Source: Shinisaurus crocodilurus
Lineage: Eukaryota; Chordata; Lepidosauria; Squamata; Shinisauridae
Assembly: GCA_021292165.1 (NCBI GenBank)
Contig: JAHFWL010001001.1
Coordinates: forward strand, 806,001 to 870,000
DNA: 64,000 bases
Reading direction: 5' to 3'
The notes below the pieces were generated by a model that saw only the letters and a program-made list of their open reading frames with translations, made no database searches and was not told the DNA's origin. Positions 10,166-20,399 of this stretch are shown here, in pieces (within the stretch, counting starts at the first letter, position 1; every line of letters begins with the position of its first letter). The position numbers and the translations under genes were made by a program.

Positions 10166-10290
10166 AGTGTTTCTCAACCTTGGCCCCAGATGTTTTTGGC
10201 CTACAACTCCCAGCATGCCCCAGCCAGCTATGCTGGCTGGGGCATGCTGGGAGTTGTAGGCCAAAAACATCTCCCCCGTCCCTCTTCAGT
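10166..10290. mobile_element. Fold-back MITE with a perfect 41-bp palindrome
   Basis: The outer left end CAGTGTTTCTCAACCTTGG is of hAT type. Positions 10188-10228 and 10232-10272 are perfect reverse complements (41 bp each) around a 3-bp loop, TAT. The outer right terminus seems to be lost. Related in sequence to the elements at 2726-2861 and 14599-14737. Confidence 0.7.
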
Positions 10291-10399
10291 TCACTTTTGA
10301 CTAGTAGCCAAGCCCTCATGGCAGCCATTATGTGACCACTAGCCACATCCTCTATGGGAGCCATTTTGTAGTGGTGCCCACAGCCACAGCACAGTTTCT

Positions 10400-10850
10400 C
10401 AAATTCCCAAATGTGCCCATGGGTCCATCACCACATCTTGTGGAAGTGAATTCCACCGTTTAACTCTGCGCTGTGCGAAGAAGTCCTTCCTTTGATCTGT
10501 CCTGAATCTCCCGCCAATGAGTTTCATGGGATGACCCCACAAGGCTCTAGTATTATGAGAGAGGGAGGAAAATGTCTCCCTGTCCACTTTCTGCACACAT
10601 GCATAATTTTGTACGCCTCCACCATGTCTCCCCTTACTTTCCTTTTTTTTTTTTTTTTTTTAAGCTAAACAATCCCAGCTCCTGTAACCTTTCCTTATAG
10701 GGGAGTTGCTCCAGCCCCTCGATCATTTTAGTTACCCGTTTCTGCCCCTTTCCTTTGCCCACTCTACAATGTCCTTTTTTAGGTGCGGTGACCAGAACTG
10801 TACCCAGTATTACCAGGTGGCAACCATGCATTTCTGTGAACTGGGCCATA
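10400..10850 (-). mobile_element. CR1-group LINE ORF2 fragment
   Basis: On the minus strand the translation shows LWGHPMKLIGGRFRTDQRK, then VKRWNSLPQDVVMD, the C-terminal motif of CR1-group ORF2. Upstream coding near 10634-10760 reads RVTKMIEGLEQLPYKERLQE and LGLFSLK. A T-run (about 10644-10662) interrupts it. The 3' UTR is missing. Confidence 0.8.
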
Positions 10851-10954
10851 AGCATGAGCACCACCAACACACACAAGAAAAGTTTCCTGCAGCTTTGCTA
10901 CCGCTATATAAGAATTTATGGATAATCCAAGGCATACTGAGAGAACTCCTAAAT

Positions 10955-11155
10955 GAACATAGGAATCTATCTTACCCCAGCTCAGAAGGTTTGTCCACTA
11001 AGCCCAGTATTGTCTGCTACTCTGAATGGCAATGGCTGTCCAGGCAGGGTCTCAGGCAGGGGTCCGTCTCATCACCTGTTACTTGATCCTTTTACCTGGA
11101 GACACCAGGGACGGAACCTGGGACCTGCTTCTTCTGTGTGCAAAGTAGGTGCTTG
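10955..11155 (-). mobile_element. tRNA-derived SINE, diverged
   Basis: Tail (GAACATAGGAATCTATCTTA), body (TGTCCAGGCAGGGTCTCAGG) and head (ACACCAGGGACGGAACCTGG) appear in the order expected for a minus-strand copy of the SINE at 27022-27219. The A box is degraded. Confidence 0.55.
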
Positions 11156-11490
11156 GCTTTTGCGCTTATGGGGCCCTCCCCACCCTCACCCCAAAAGCCC
11201 TGCACAGTTAATTGGCCGAGGGTTTTAACTTTAAGACAATTCCTTCTTCTTTTCTCTCCTTCTCTCCACTTTCCTAAGTCTGCTTTTGATTTGGGTTTTA
11301 TTGGCTAGTGAAAGGAATCATTTACTAGCCCGTACCTCACAGTGACAAAGGAATGCAGGTAAAATTAGTTTCAGCTTCCCATTTCTCCCAGTCTTTCTCC
11401 TTTGGAATTTGAGCTTCAGGGAAACACCACCCCCCTCCGCACATACACTCTTTTGCCTTTCCTAAACCCCTTTTAAAAGGATTTTGCCAC
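11156..11490. other. Unique spacer, no gene seen
   Basis: Mixed sequence between a SINE and a hAT element. No recognised repeat or open frame with support. Confidence 0.3.
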
Positions 11491-11499
11491 ATCCTAAAA

Positions 11500-12416
11500 C
11501 AGTGATGGCAAACCTTTTTGAGCCCGAGTGCCCAAACTGCAACACAAAACCAACTTATTTATTTCAAAGTGCCAACACTGCAATTAAACCTGAATACCGA
11601 GGTTTTAGTTTTAGAAAAACAACTCATACAGTTGTCCGAACTAATTAACATCTTTTGTCTTTAAAGAAAAACACAATAACAGAGCTTTCAATGATACAAA
11701 CAGTTTTTTGTTGGGGAAAAAAATCAACTCAAAAATTATTATAGTACTACATTGTACACATAGCCTGAAGGGAATTTATACAAACTTTTTAAATAATTAG
11801 GCACATGTATTTTTGGATAAGGGATTCTCAACTTGTGATATGATTATATGCCAGACTGAAATTGTATGGGGCAAGCTTTACCCCGGGTCCTTTCCCTGCT
11901 TCTACAGGTGTCGGATTAGTAAAAGTAAAAGTCAACCTGTACTAGGATGAGCAAGATAAACAAGAAAACTAAACGTGCTTAACACATTTTAAACACTTTA
12001 TGTCTTGGACTGCAAACACTGCATTAGGTAAAAGTTTGCATTGGGCATGCTTTTGCACAATTAATGTGATTTTTGCTATTGCATGCATGCTGATAATTTG
12101 TCAAACCTTGGCTCATACTCCGTTAGTTTGAGAGCAACACATGCAGCACTCATGTCAACTGTTAGGGCTTTACATTCAAGCCATGCTCTATGCATCATTC
12201 TTCAAAATCTTTTAAATGTGCTAACAATGTAGAAAAGAATTCTGTAACAGGAATTCTAGAATAAAATCATTCTGTTCCACACTATGAGAACAAAATCATT
12301 AGTGTTTTGCAGAAGGGGACAGTCTTTTTGCGATCTGGTGACCAATGGCTCGAGTGCCCACAGAGAGGTCCCTGCGTGCCAGCTGTGGCACCCATGCCAT
12401 AGGTTCGCCATCACTG
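11500..12416. mobile_element. Non-autonomous hAT transposon (OC1-like ends), intact
   Basis: A 917-bp AT-rich element with inverted ends. CAGTGATGGCAAACCTTTTT at the left matches the reverse complement of CATAGGTTCGCCATCACTG at the right. Both sides carry the identical 8-bp flank TCCTAAAA (11492-11499 and 12417-12424). The 8-bp duplication and CAGTG ends are diagnostic of hAT. The ends and the inner GAGTGCCCAAACTGCAAC segment resemble my memory of the OC1/OposCharlie group. No transposase frame is seen. Confidence 0.85.
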
Positions 12417-12424
12417 TCCTAAAA

Positions 12425-12880
12425 GTTTCTTTCAAGGAAGATCCCCCATCCCATACTTTCTTCCCTCTTCTTCTGCTCCCAGTAAAGGACCTAAAATATT
12501 TACAGAGTTATAGAAGACTGATGGAAGCACAAATCAAATACCGGTACATAAAAAGCTGTTTGCTGGAATGTCAAAGCTATACTGTGAGCAGCACAAAATC
12601 AGTGTTAATCAATGACTATTTACATGTTTTCATGCTGCGCATGGGGCTACATCGGGCTACATCAATGGAGTGGATCTTTTTTTCCTTTAAAAAAAAAAAG
12701 TCTGTCCTGCAGAAACTCTGCAGGAGATGTTGATGTGTTAAGGGAAAAAATAGGATGTCTTTTCCCCCCTTCAAACCCCAAACCAACCAGATGCTTTTGC
12801 GTCTCAGGCTTTGATAACATTGGTTTCAAAGGGCAACTTAAAATAAATATATTTGGGGGTTCAGACAACTGCCTCATATG
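12425..12880. other. Unique sequence, no gene seen
   Basis: AT-rich DNA with an A-run near 12690. No repeat or supported coding region. Confidence 0.3.
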
Positions 12881-12894
12881 TTAAAAGAAAATGT

Positions 12895-13250
12895 GAGGGG
12901 GGGGGCTGCAGAGCTGCACAGGCAGCCACCATGTACATTGGCTACACATCATACCTGCTGCGCATGCAGCCAGCATGAGAAGGTGCTATATGTGCATACC
13001 ATTGTATTGTGTAAAGCTCATCCATACCGCAGGGAGAGTCTGATTAGCTCAGGATCTCCCCTCTCCTTATGGGGAGGAGTTGTACACATCCATAGAAAAC
13101 AAAGATATTCACCCCCTATCATTCACCAAGATATTCACCCCATAGATATTTTCTATGGATCCTGGATAAAGAGAATTGCCCCGAGGAAGAACTTAGGTTC
13201 GAAACACGTTGGCAATTTACATAGTCTTTAAATAAAAACCTTTATCACCC
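12895..13250 (+). mobile_element. Possible Penelope-like element terminus
   Basis: The block ends in an AATAAAAACC polyadenylation-like motif (about 13230) and contains the hammerhead-like fold at 13174-13217. The GAGGAAG...GAAACACGTTG arrangement is one I associate with terminal regions of Penelope-like retroelements. No reverse-transcriptase frame is visible, so the assignment is tentative. Confidence 0.35.
13174..13217 (+). ncRNA. Hammerhead-ribozyme-like fold
   Basis: AATTGCC (13174-13180) pairs perfectly with GGCAATT (13211-13217). Between them lie CCGAGGA (core CUGANGA with one change), a GAAC/GTTC hairpin with TTAG loop, the invariant GAAA, and CACGTT giving a GUU-type cleavage triplet just before the second strand of stem I. 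Deviations: C for U at core position 4 and one extra A before stem II. Probably a decayed or inactive ribozyme. Confidence 0.4.
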
Positions 13251-13324
13251 ACCGGTTCAGCCCTTTTGCCTTGGCTTCGTTTGCTGTTTCTACTCCTGGG
13301 CTTTTTCCCTCCCTGTCTACTCCT

Positions 13325-13489
13325 GGATCATCAGATGCAACAGAGATCATCAGGGCCCCTGAATCTTTCTTTCAGCAAGTGCCCATGGACATCAGGGTGT
13401 TGGGGCAGATGGTCTTTTGGAGATTTGGAGCTCCAAATGAAAGATGCAGGGCTGCAGCCCTAGTGGGCTGCCCCTAACACCGCCTCTGG
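13325..13489 (-). mobile_element. hAT-like family A fragment
   Basis: Minus-strand 5' part of family A. It ends CCCCTAACACCGCCTCTG, the complement of the family's left terminus, and carries the ATCAGATGCAACAGAGATCA segment. The other half is missing. Confidence 0.65.
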
Positions 13490-13935
13490 TATTAGCCGAT
13501 TACCACCACTGAAGTAAGATTCAGCTATCACTCTGGTCAAAGTCTGTTTTCAGAATGGGGGTGAGGGATGCGTCATTTTATTCTTTGCTTCAGGCAGCAA
13601 AATGTTTTGGGCCAGCCCTGATATCTTGTAATATATTAATTATATTGTTTATTTTATATTTGCAACCCCCCCCCCAAAACAACAACCTCTTGATTGGAGG
13701 ATCTTAAGAGTAATGTACATATTTCCAGATAGTTCAATGACCCAAAGTTTGGGCCCATTTTAGGTCTGAGGTGGCCCTTGGCCATGTGCCCTCTGGTGGG
13801 CATCTTCCTACATCAGTGCCCCCCCCCCCCCGTCCAGCCCTGCACCCTGGCATGAGCTGGCAGTGGCAGCCTCAACACTGAGCAGCAGCAGAAGTCCAAT
13901 GGACCCTCCATTATGATGGTGTCCTGGTTCTTTTA
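13490..13935. other. Unique spacer with C-runs
   Basis: No recognisable gene or repeat apart from short homopolymer tracts. Confidence 0.3.
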
Positions 13936-13985
13936 AAAACATATAATATAATATAATATAATATAATATATAATATAATATAATG
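13936..13985. repeat. (ATAAT)n microsatellite
   Basis: About nine imperfect ATAAT-type units, with a phase shift near 13970. Confidence 0.85.
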
Positions 13986-14598
13986 AAATATAATTCATGC
14001 AAAAAAAAACACACCAAGCTTCAACATCTAACATTCCCACAAAATATCATTCAGAACAGCTAGCTGGTACACAGAGAAAGGTCTGGTGCATTAGAGTCCA
14101 AGGTCTATGCCTTTTATAACATTCTGGGAATGTACCTTTTATAACATTCTGGGATACTTCTTCTCAAGATAATTAAGGCATTTTTTTTTTAAAAAAAAGC
14201 TATGACACACAGACCAACAAAAGACAGGAAATGCCACAGTATCCATCCTTGCCGCCATCTTCTTGTGCTTTTTCCCATATACCCAGCCACCCAAAATAGC
14301 ATGAAGTGTTGCATTTCAGAGGCATTGTGTATTTTCCAACGTCCATCAGCTTGACTCTGACATGTTATTGTTACTTACGTAGAGGCTGTTATGTTCTTTT
14401 GTGTCTTCTTGTCTCTGTTCATGTAAACGCCCGTACGTACAATTTTGAGCAGGGCTGTGAAATGCCAACGAAGCTATCAATCTTGCCTGAAATGCTAAAC
14501 TGGAAATATATATCCATATATCTATATATATCTCCCGTTTTTGTTCCTTCTTTTTTAACAATGTCTCGCACGTCACACTGATAATGTTATATTTATAG

Positions 14599-14737
14599 CA
14601 GGGCTCTCGAACCTTGGGTCCCCAGACGTTGTTGGCCTACAGCTCCCAGCACACCCAGCCAGCATGGCTAATGGCAAGGGATTCTGGGAGCTGTAGGCCG
14701 GCAGCAACATCTGGGGGCCCAAGGTTCGAGAGCCCTG
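14599..14737. mobile_element. hAT-type fold-back MITE
   Basis: A 139-bp element with nearly perfect inverted arms: CAGGGCTCTCGAACCTTGGG against CCAAGGTTCGAGAGCCCTG. It is flanked by ATTTATAG (14591-14598) and ATTTATAA (14738-14745), a 7/8 target duplication. The arms can fold almost end to end around the CATGGCTAATGGCAAGGG centre. Same family as 2726-2861. Confidence 0.8.
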
Positions 14738-15084
14738 ATTTATAAGATTACTGGTTTGGCCTACATGGCCCAGAGAATGATCCGACTGTGACATAACGAT
14801 TCAGTTCTACTGCAGAAGCTAAACAGATATGGCCTGGGCTAGATTAAAAAATGTGGCCTTCTCAGGCAGCTGGTCACTGACACCAGTCCTGGGGACCTCA
14901 CTGACTGGAGCTCTGATCTGGAGGCTAGGCCTGGAGGAGCCACCATTTTGAATTTCACACAATGACCAACTGTCATCTCCCCTTGGAGAAATCCTCATTA
15001 TAGCCTAGGGGTGGGCAACCAAGTGATATCTGAGATTGCTAGCCTTCCCCGAATGTCATCTCCCCACTCATCTCGTGCCTGATT

Positions 15085-15412
15085 CCTGTCCGCATTTGCA
15101 GTCGCTGCTCGCTTTGCACGAATGGGCAACTTGCGCGAATCGAGCCGCGATCGGATGAGGGATTTGCACAAATCTCTCCAAATTTGTGCAAGTTTCCTCC
15201 ATAGACGAAAGCAGGGCCGATTCAGTCTACTGAGGGAGGTTTGCGCAAATCAAACTGTGTGGAATCGGGGACGAGACAAAGGTGAGCACCTATTTGACAA
15301 TTTGCAAATATTTTCAGCGGTCGCACTCGGGGCTTTGAGTGGGGCATGCTTGCATGCTTTGAGAGCACAAATGAAATTCTCATACATCCCTGTGACATAG
15401 CTAGAGATGTTA
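15085..15412. repeat. GCGCAAAT-family element
   Basis: Repeated TTGCGCAAAT/TTTGCACAAATCT words and a GAAATTCTCATACATCCCTG right end. A relative at 49110-49640 shares the order GGGCAAC, TTGCACAAGTTTCC, CCATAGAC and GGGGCATGCTTGC. Probably a non-autonomous DNA transposon. Confidence 0.45.
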
Positions 15413-15439
15413 CCATGAATATTGGGGGGGGGCTGGAAT

Positions 15440-15700
15440 GAGGCTGAAATCGGCCCTGCTCGCAGCCCCCCGATAATCGCGGGCCTACCTTCCCACCTGC
15501 TCGATCCGCCGCTCGAGCTGCCACGCCATGCGGGCTCCCGCCGCATGGCCCGCATCATTTCTGGCTGGCCGGAAGTGACGCGACGGGACCCTGCGCTGCC
15601 GGTGCAGAGAGCGGGCGGAGAATCGCTCCGCGCCACGGAGAATCTGGGCTACGGGAGGGGGTACTCACCGAGGAGAGGAGAGGCGAGCCCCCCCCCAGAG
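15440..15700. other. CpG-rich island-like segment
   Basis: Roughly 30 CpG dinucleotides in about 240 bp, in strong contrast to the CpG-poor surroundings. On the minus strand a GGTGAGTACC splice-donor-like motif lies near 15664-15673. It could be a CpG island or the GC-rich interior of a young transposon. No conserved protein was recognised in the frames crossing it. Confidence 0.35.
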
Positions 15701-15719
15701 GTACAACCCCCACCTCTAC

Positions 15720-16080
15720 GAGAATTTCATACTCGAGCTACATTTTTGGTCTTGTGTAGCAACAGTTCCTTTGGGGGCGGGGAAATGGGTGGCACAACAA
15801 ATGCTTCAAAATGTTGCCATGGTTGAAATGAAAAGTTGAAATGATGCTGGACACTTTGGAGCATCATGTCAGAATGATGGAGAGGGAGGGGGAAGGAAGG
15901 AGGAACCCCTTCCTCCTCTGCGTGCGCTCTCTCCCCGCTGTTACTACTATCACAGTTTCCACTTCCCACTTGCAGCTAAGGGTCAAGCGACACATTACTT
16001 TCTCTCTTAATCTAAAGTAAATGTACGTGGCCTGATCTGGACCCTAGCATTGAGGGTAGTGGGGCTTTAACACTTTGACC
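15720..16080. other. Unique spacer, no gene seen
   Basis: Mixed composition, with a purine-rich stretch near 15880-15905. Nothing recognised. Confidence 0.3.
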
Positions 16081-16084
16081 CCTG

Positions 16085-16303
16085 CCGTGCTCCCAATTCC
16101 CAGTTTTATTAACTTTTAGTGTTGTCATTTTAAACTGCGCTTTTAAATTTGGTTTTAAACTTTTTACCTACATTGTATGTTTTTGTTGTTGGTTTTTATG
16201 TAGATTTTATTGTATGAATTGTTGTGAACCGCCCAGAGAGCTTAGCGGCTGTGGGGCAGTATAGAAATGAAATGAAATGAATGAATAAATAAATAAATAA
16301 ATA
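16085..16303 (+). mobile_element. L2-type LINE 3' end
   Basis: A T-rich 3' UTR followed by GTGAACCGCCCAGAGAGC, GGGGCAGTATAGAAATG and (AAAT)n, the standard reptile L2 tail. The coding part is absent. Confidence 0.7.
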
Positions 16304-16625
16304 CCCCCCCCCCCGATTCTTCAAGTTTCATTGCCAAAAAGTGACCTATCTGTTTTAATAGATCACTTTTGGGGCAATGCAAATAAGTGGTGCAGGACCC
16401 TGATCTAGCCTGAGAGCACAGTGGGAGAAAAAGGATTGAAGTGCCCCTACCCTCTACACTAGGGTCCTGATCCATCCAGCATGGGCCACCTGCATGTACT
16501 TTTAGGGTGAAAAAGGAAAGAAAAATGTAGCTGCTACTAGCTATGTCTCCAAATAATGTGTAGTTTAGGTTTAAGTGAAGGGAAGGGTGCAAAGGGTACT
16601 TTGGGAACTGGTGGGCTAGTGGGAA

Positions 16626-16900
16626 CATGAAGACCCAAGAAGAGCCCTGCTGGATGAGACCAAGGGTCCATCTAGTCCAGCATTTTTTTCACACAGTGGC
16701 CAACCAGCTGCACATGGGAAAACCCACAAGCAGGACATGAGAGCAACAGCATCCTCTCTCCTGCCCATGTTCCCCATGTTCATACTGCCTCTGATACTGG
16801 AGGTAGCATACTCTGGACTAGTAGCCATAGTAGCCTTCTCCTCCATGAACTTATCCAGTCCGCCTTTAAAGCCCTCCAATGAAAAGGGGTGCTCTTCATT
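16626..16900 (-). mobile_element. CR1-group LINE 3' end
   Basis: Minus strand: ORF2 end FKGGLDKFMEEKA (from about 16850 down), then the 3' UTR ending GACTAGATGGACCCTTGGTC and CAGCAGGGCTCTTCTTGGG. Related copies are at 24140-24520, 58205-58560 and 59560-59910. Confidence 0.85.
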
Positions 16901-17640
16901 TTCTAAGCCTTTTGGGTTGGCTCAGGAAGTGGACTGATTTTGTTTCTAACCTTTTGGGTAAGAAATTGGTTTGCTCCTGGGTCAATCTGAGGAGGACTCT
17001 AGATTCCCTATACATTTGCTGCCTGGCCTTAACCATGTTTTTGCCCAGAAGTACAAGGTTCAATGTGTTCTATGGGATTTTCTTTCTAGATCATATGCTT
17101 AGAATTGCAGCCTAAGAAAAATCACTGCAAAGTAAATTTGGGCAGCACAGTCATGAAAGACTTGATTTCTTGCAAGTTTGGTGGGAATGATTTGCTACAA
17201 AACACTTTTGTCATAACATACAGAAATTATTGGTGATATGTCCCATAGAACTCAGTGTCAGTGGATCTTACATTTGAGCAGACATGTATAGCACTGCACT
17301 GTTATAAAATTCTAGAAGAAAGATTCTCTAGCAGCAAATCTTCTGACTGCAACAAGTTTAGTGATCAGGAAGAAGTGGAAGAGTCCTCAGAATTTGTTTG
17401 TTAAACTTTATAATATCCTGGAATTAGAGAAGCTGAGAAGATTAGTACATTTACCAGAAGGAAGATAGATGGCAGATAAGTTAACAAGGACATAGGATAT
17501 ATATTTTTTTAATTACTAGAACTGTTCTGTCATCTAACAAATTATCTGCGCTTTTAGGCATTTTTGTTCAGCGCAAATTTTAAGAACGCAACTAAGGTAA
17601 TTTTAGTCAAGTATAATTTTGTTTTCTATTTCTATATATT
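16900..17640. other. Unique AT-rich sequence, no gene seen
   Basis: No repeat homology recognised except a weak TGAGCAGACATGTATAGCAC fragment near 17275. No coding evidence. Confidence 0.3.
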
Positions 17641-17742
17641 TTCCAAATAATAACCTATCTGTTTATTAGGTTATGCTAACCTAATAAATTATGCTAAGGC
17701 CAGTGGCTGATGCAAATAAAGAATTCATTCATTCATTCTGCG
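17640..17742 (+). mobile_element. Short LINE 3' tail
   Basis: AAGGCCAGTGGCTGATGCAAA, then TAAAGAATTC and (ATTC)n, has the form of a CR1/L2-clade LINE terminus. A 14-bp TAACCTAATAAA-type near-duplication precedes it. Confidence 0.35.
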
Positions 17743-18340
17743 CTTTTAGGAAAATCTTTATAAATAACAATACAATTTCAGTGTCGGCAATTAAAATAGG
17801 GTTACTAAAAAAACACTAGAACATTAATAAATATACTTTGTCTCTCCCCAAAGCTAAGATCCTGTGAATAACTGAAAATTCCCCCTCTCTCTCTCTCTGA
17901 TGCTCCTTGCAGAGGTTATTAGAAAACTTACATATGAGATGAAATAAAAAAAAAGAAAACCATGTTTCCTCCAGGGGGTGCTGTTAAACCACAAACTTTT
18001 CCTGGTGAGGATTTTAATTCATCAGCCAAAATAAAATAAAATCCAATTTTTGGCCTTTTCTTCCCCTTCCTCTTCAGATGTTCCAAAATTGTATCCCAGT
18101 GAAGGAAATGAAAAAAGGAAACCAAACCAGAAGGTTTATTTATATTCTCTTTTCTCTACCCTTGCTTTGTATTTATTACAAGGACGAGCCATGAAAAGGC
18201 ATATAAGTAAAGTTTTCAGTGTTGGATATTTCTTTTAGAAGTAAATATGGTTTAAAAAGATTGAGGATGGCTTGACATTTTCTCCCTGTATTTATTTTTT
18301 TTAAAAATGTGGTTTTAACAGAAAGTAGAGTAGTCAAAGA
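17742..18340. other. Unique AT-rich sequence, no gene seen
   Basis: Contains a (CT)n tract near 17886-17898. No gene or transposon recognised. Confidence 0.3.
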
Positions 18341-18344
18341 TGGG

Positions 18345-18720
18345 TGAAATCTGCACTCAGAGATAGGGACTAAGATAATTTTGTTTCAGTTCGCAAATCA
18401 TCTGAACTTGCTCCATTTACAACCCCGAACGTGAACACTAATGGGAGCATATATACATAAACAAGAGAAAGGCACACTTTTCTCATTCAAACAAACCAAA
18501 AAGCATATCGCAAACAAAAATGGGAGCGAGCTGAAGCAAAGGAAGTTCAGAGAATTTTGGCAACCTTGAACATCCCTGTTTCTCCCATTCCTGGTCGGAG
18601 ATGAGGTAGAAGAAATCCCACTCGAATGGAAACTGTTGACAACCAAGTCTGAGTGTGAAATGTTGATGCTGCATAGTGAGAAATATTCAGGCAGCTTAGA
18701 AAATTGCTCTTGCATTAGTG
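18345..18720. repeat. Diverged GTTCGCAAATCATCTGAAC-type repeat
   Basis: TTCGCAAATCATCTGAACTTG and the CAACCCCGAACGTGAAC block match 41680-41735. The rest is diverged. Old dispersed repeat, limits approximate. Confidence 0.4.
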
Positions 18721-18900
18721 ATGGGAAGCCCGGCCTGGGATATAAAGAACTGTGTGGCTGATCAAAGCTGTAGTGGTTCTGAGCATGACTGAGGGTGCTA
18801 GTGATTTCTGTTAAAGCCCCAATCAGCCTTATTCCAGCGTATCTTTAGCAGAGCCTTGTTCCATATGTACACCTCCTGACATCACCAGGTGGGAACCTTA

Positions 18901-19241
18901 TAGGGATGGGCAAAACTGTCACTTTTGGTTTCTCTTGGTTTCTCATTTTCCCAATCTTCAGTTCATCTCTGAATACATGCATTTTTTGTATGCATTTCTT
19001 TGTCTAATATGCATAATCCCCCCCAGCAATTTGCCTAATATAATGCATTTCTGAATGTTATTTTCCCTAATATATGCATTTTGTACACATTTTCCCCCCA
19101 TTGGAGAACTCCATTGCAAAATTTGGAGAGATGTGAATTTTGAAGGATAACTGAGTTCTGGTTCACATAGTGGTTTGAAACTGTGAAATTAGGGAAATTT
19201 GTATTAAAATGTGGACGGAATGCATTTCTCTCCCATCCCTA
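18901..19241. mobile_element. TAGGGATGGG...CCCATCCCTA element
   Basis: A 341-bp AT-rich element with 10-bp perfect inverted ends. The interior has repeated ATGCATTT words and TTGGAGAACTCCATTGCAAA. Diverged relatives without clear ends are at 37830-38185 and 54140-54572. The flanks share TATA but no 8-bp duplication, so the superfamily is not settled. Confidence 0.55.
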
Positions 19242-19299
19242 TAAATTCGAATGGAAAGAGAAGGCCCTCTCTTTTAAAAGGCCTTCCTTAGTTTTCAGT

Positions 19300-19415
19300 A
19301 CATTATCTGGTCTTTCTTCCATAATGGAACTCAAGGTTGTGTACATGGAGTTCACAGGTGGTCTCCCATCCTGGCACTGACCAGGCCTGGACCTGGTTAA
19401 CATCAGCAAGGTGGT
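19300..19415 (-). mobile_element. Old 5S rRNA-derived SINE with L2-type tail
   Basis: On the minus strand, GGCCTGGTCAGTGCCAGG and ATGGGAGACCACC match the 5S rRNA intermediate element and C box. Downstream, CCATGTACACAACCTTGAG and the AAAGACCAGATAATGTAC end resemble the L2-class tail. The A-box region is mutated. This differs from the young CR1-tailed 5S SINE at 60760-60915. Confidence 0.55.
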
Positions 19416-19545
19416 TGCATAAGACATATTCATACCCCACCCTGGGTTCCTCCCTAGAGAGCCTCATTAGGTTCAAATACTTGTGAAAAGCTTCCTTTTT
19501 GGGTGAGGATATTTTGTTGGCTATTTGGCCTCTGCCCATTCTCAC

Positions 19546-19985
19546 TTCCTAATTTGTGATTCAACTGATTTAATACTACTTCCATATTTCATTATGCCTT
19601 CTGATTTTTTGTTTTAAAATGTTGGATTTTCTCATTGTTTTTGTTTTTATGGTAAACTGCAGCGAGAGTCCTGGACAGGAGGATACCTTGTTAATGTTGT
19701 CTTAAAGCAGGGAAGGCCACCCTTGTTCTAGGAATTTGAATCTGATACAGATTCCTTTTATTATGTGGCATGTGATATTTCTCGGCTGCATGTGTGTATT
19801 TTAGATTGCAACGGCCTTCAGTTATGATAAGGAACAAACCTGAACTGAATTGAAAATGAATCATCACAATAAAAAAATAATACAGAATTATCATTAATCT
19901 GTGCTCTAAGTGTCCTGTTGACCTGTGGTTCTCCAAGAGCAGCCCATACCACAAAGTGAATTGCTTTCAAAAAATGGAAGGGCTT
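19546..19985. other. Unique spacer, no gene seen
   Basis: AT-rich; possible eroded LINE 3' UTR, but nothing firm. Confidence 0.25.
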
Positions 19986-19987
19986 CA

Positions 19988-20150
19988 GAACATAAGCGGA
20001 GCATAAGAAGAGTGCAGAACATAAGGAGAGTCCCACTAGATCAGATGAAGGGTTCAGCTACTCTAGCATTCTGTTTCCCACAATGGCAAACCAAATTTTC
20101 TCCTGGAAAAACACAACTAGGACATGCGTTCAAGAAGCCTCTCTTGTTCT
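19988..20150 (-). mobile_element. CR1-group LINE 3' fragment, rearranged
   Basis: Reads AACATAAGGAGAGTCCCACT, then AGATCAGATGAAGGGTTC and GGACATGCG, a diverged minus-strand CR1 3' end. The AGAACATAAG start is duplicated nearby. Confidence 0.55.
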
Positions 20151-20399
20151 TTGTCACTTGTACATTTTTTCTGATATTGTTGTTGGAGGAAACAACATAA
20201 AAAAAAATATCTCCCTGTGATTGGGGAAGGGTTGGGCGCACTGCTTAAGTAGCTCTTTGGATCTTGGCTGTAGCCGAGTGCACATTTACCTTGAATTCAA
20301 TGGGTTTACTTTTGAATAGACGTGGATTGCAATGTTAATAGTACTTTCTGCCAGTAGGGTTTCTGTTACAACAAAGGCATTTTTAGGACATTAAAAAAA

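Noticed and set aside
15250..15636. The minus-strand frame over the CpG-rich segment as a first coding exon
   Set aside because: It runs through the adjacent transposon-like sequence and carries no recognisable protein motif; the CpG richness alone is listed as an observation instead.
18901..19241. Assignment of the TAGGGATGGG element to hAT
   Set aside because: Inverted ends are clear, but the flanks do not form an 8-bp duplication, so the superfamily was left open.
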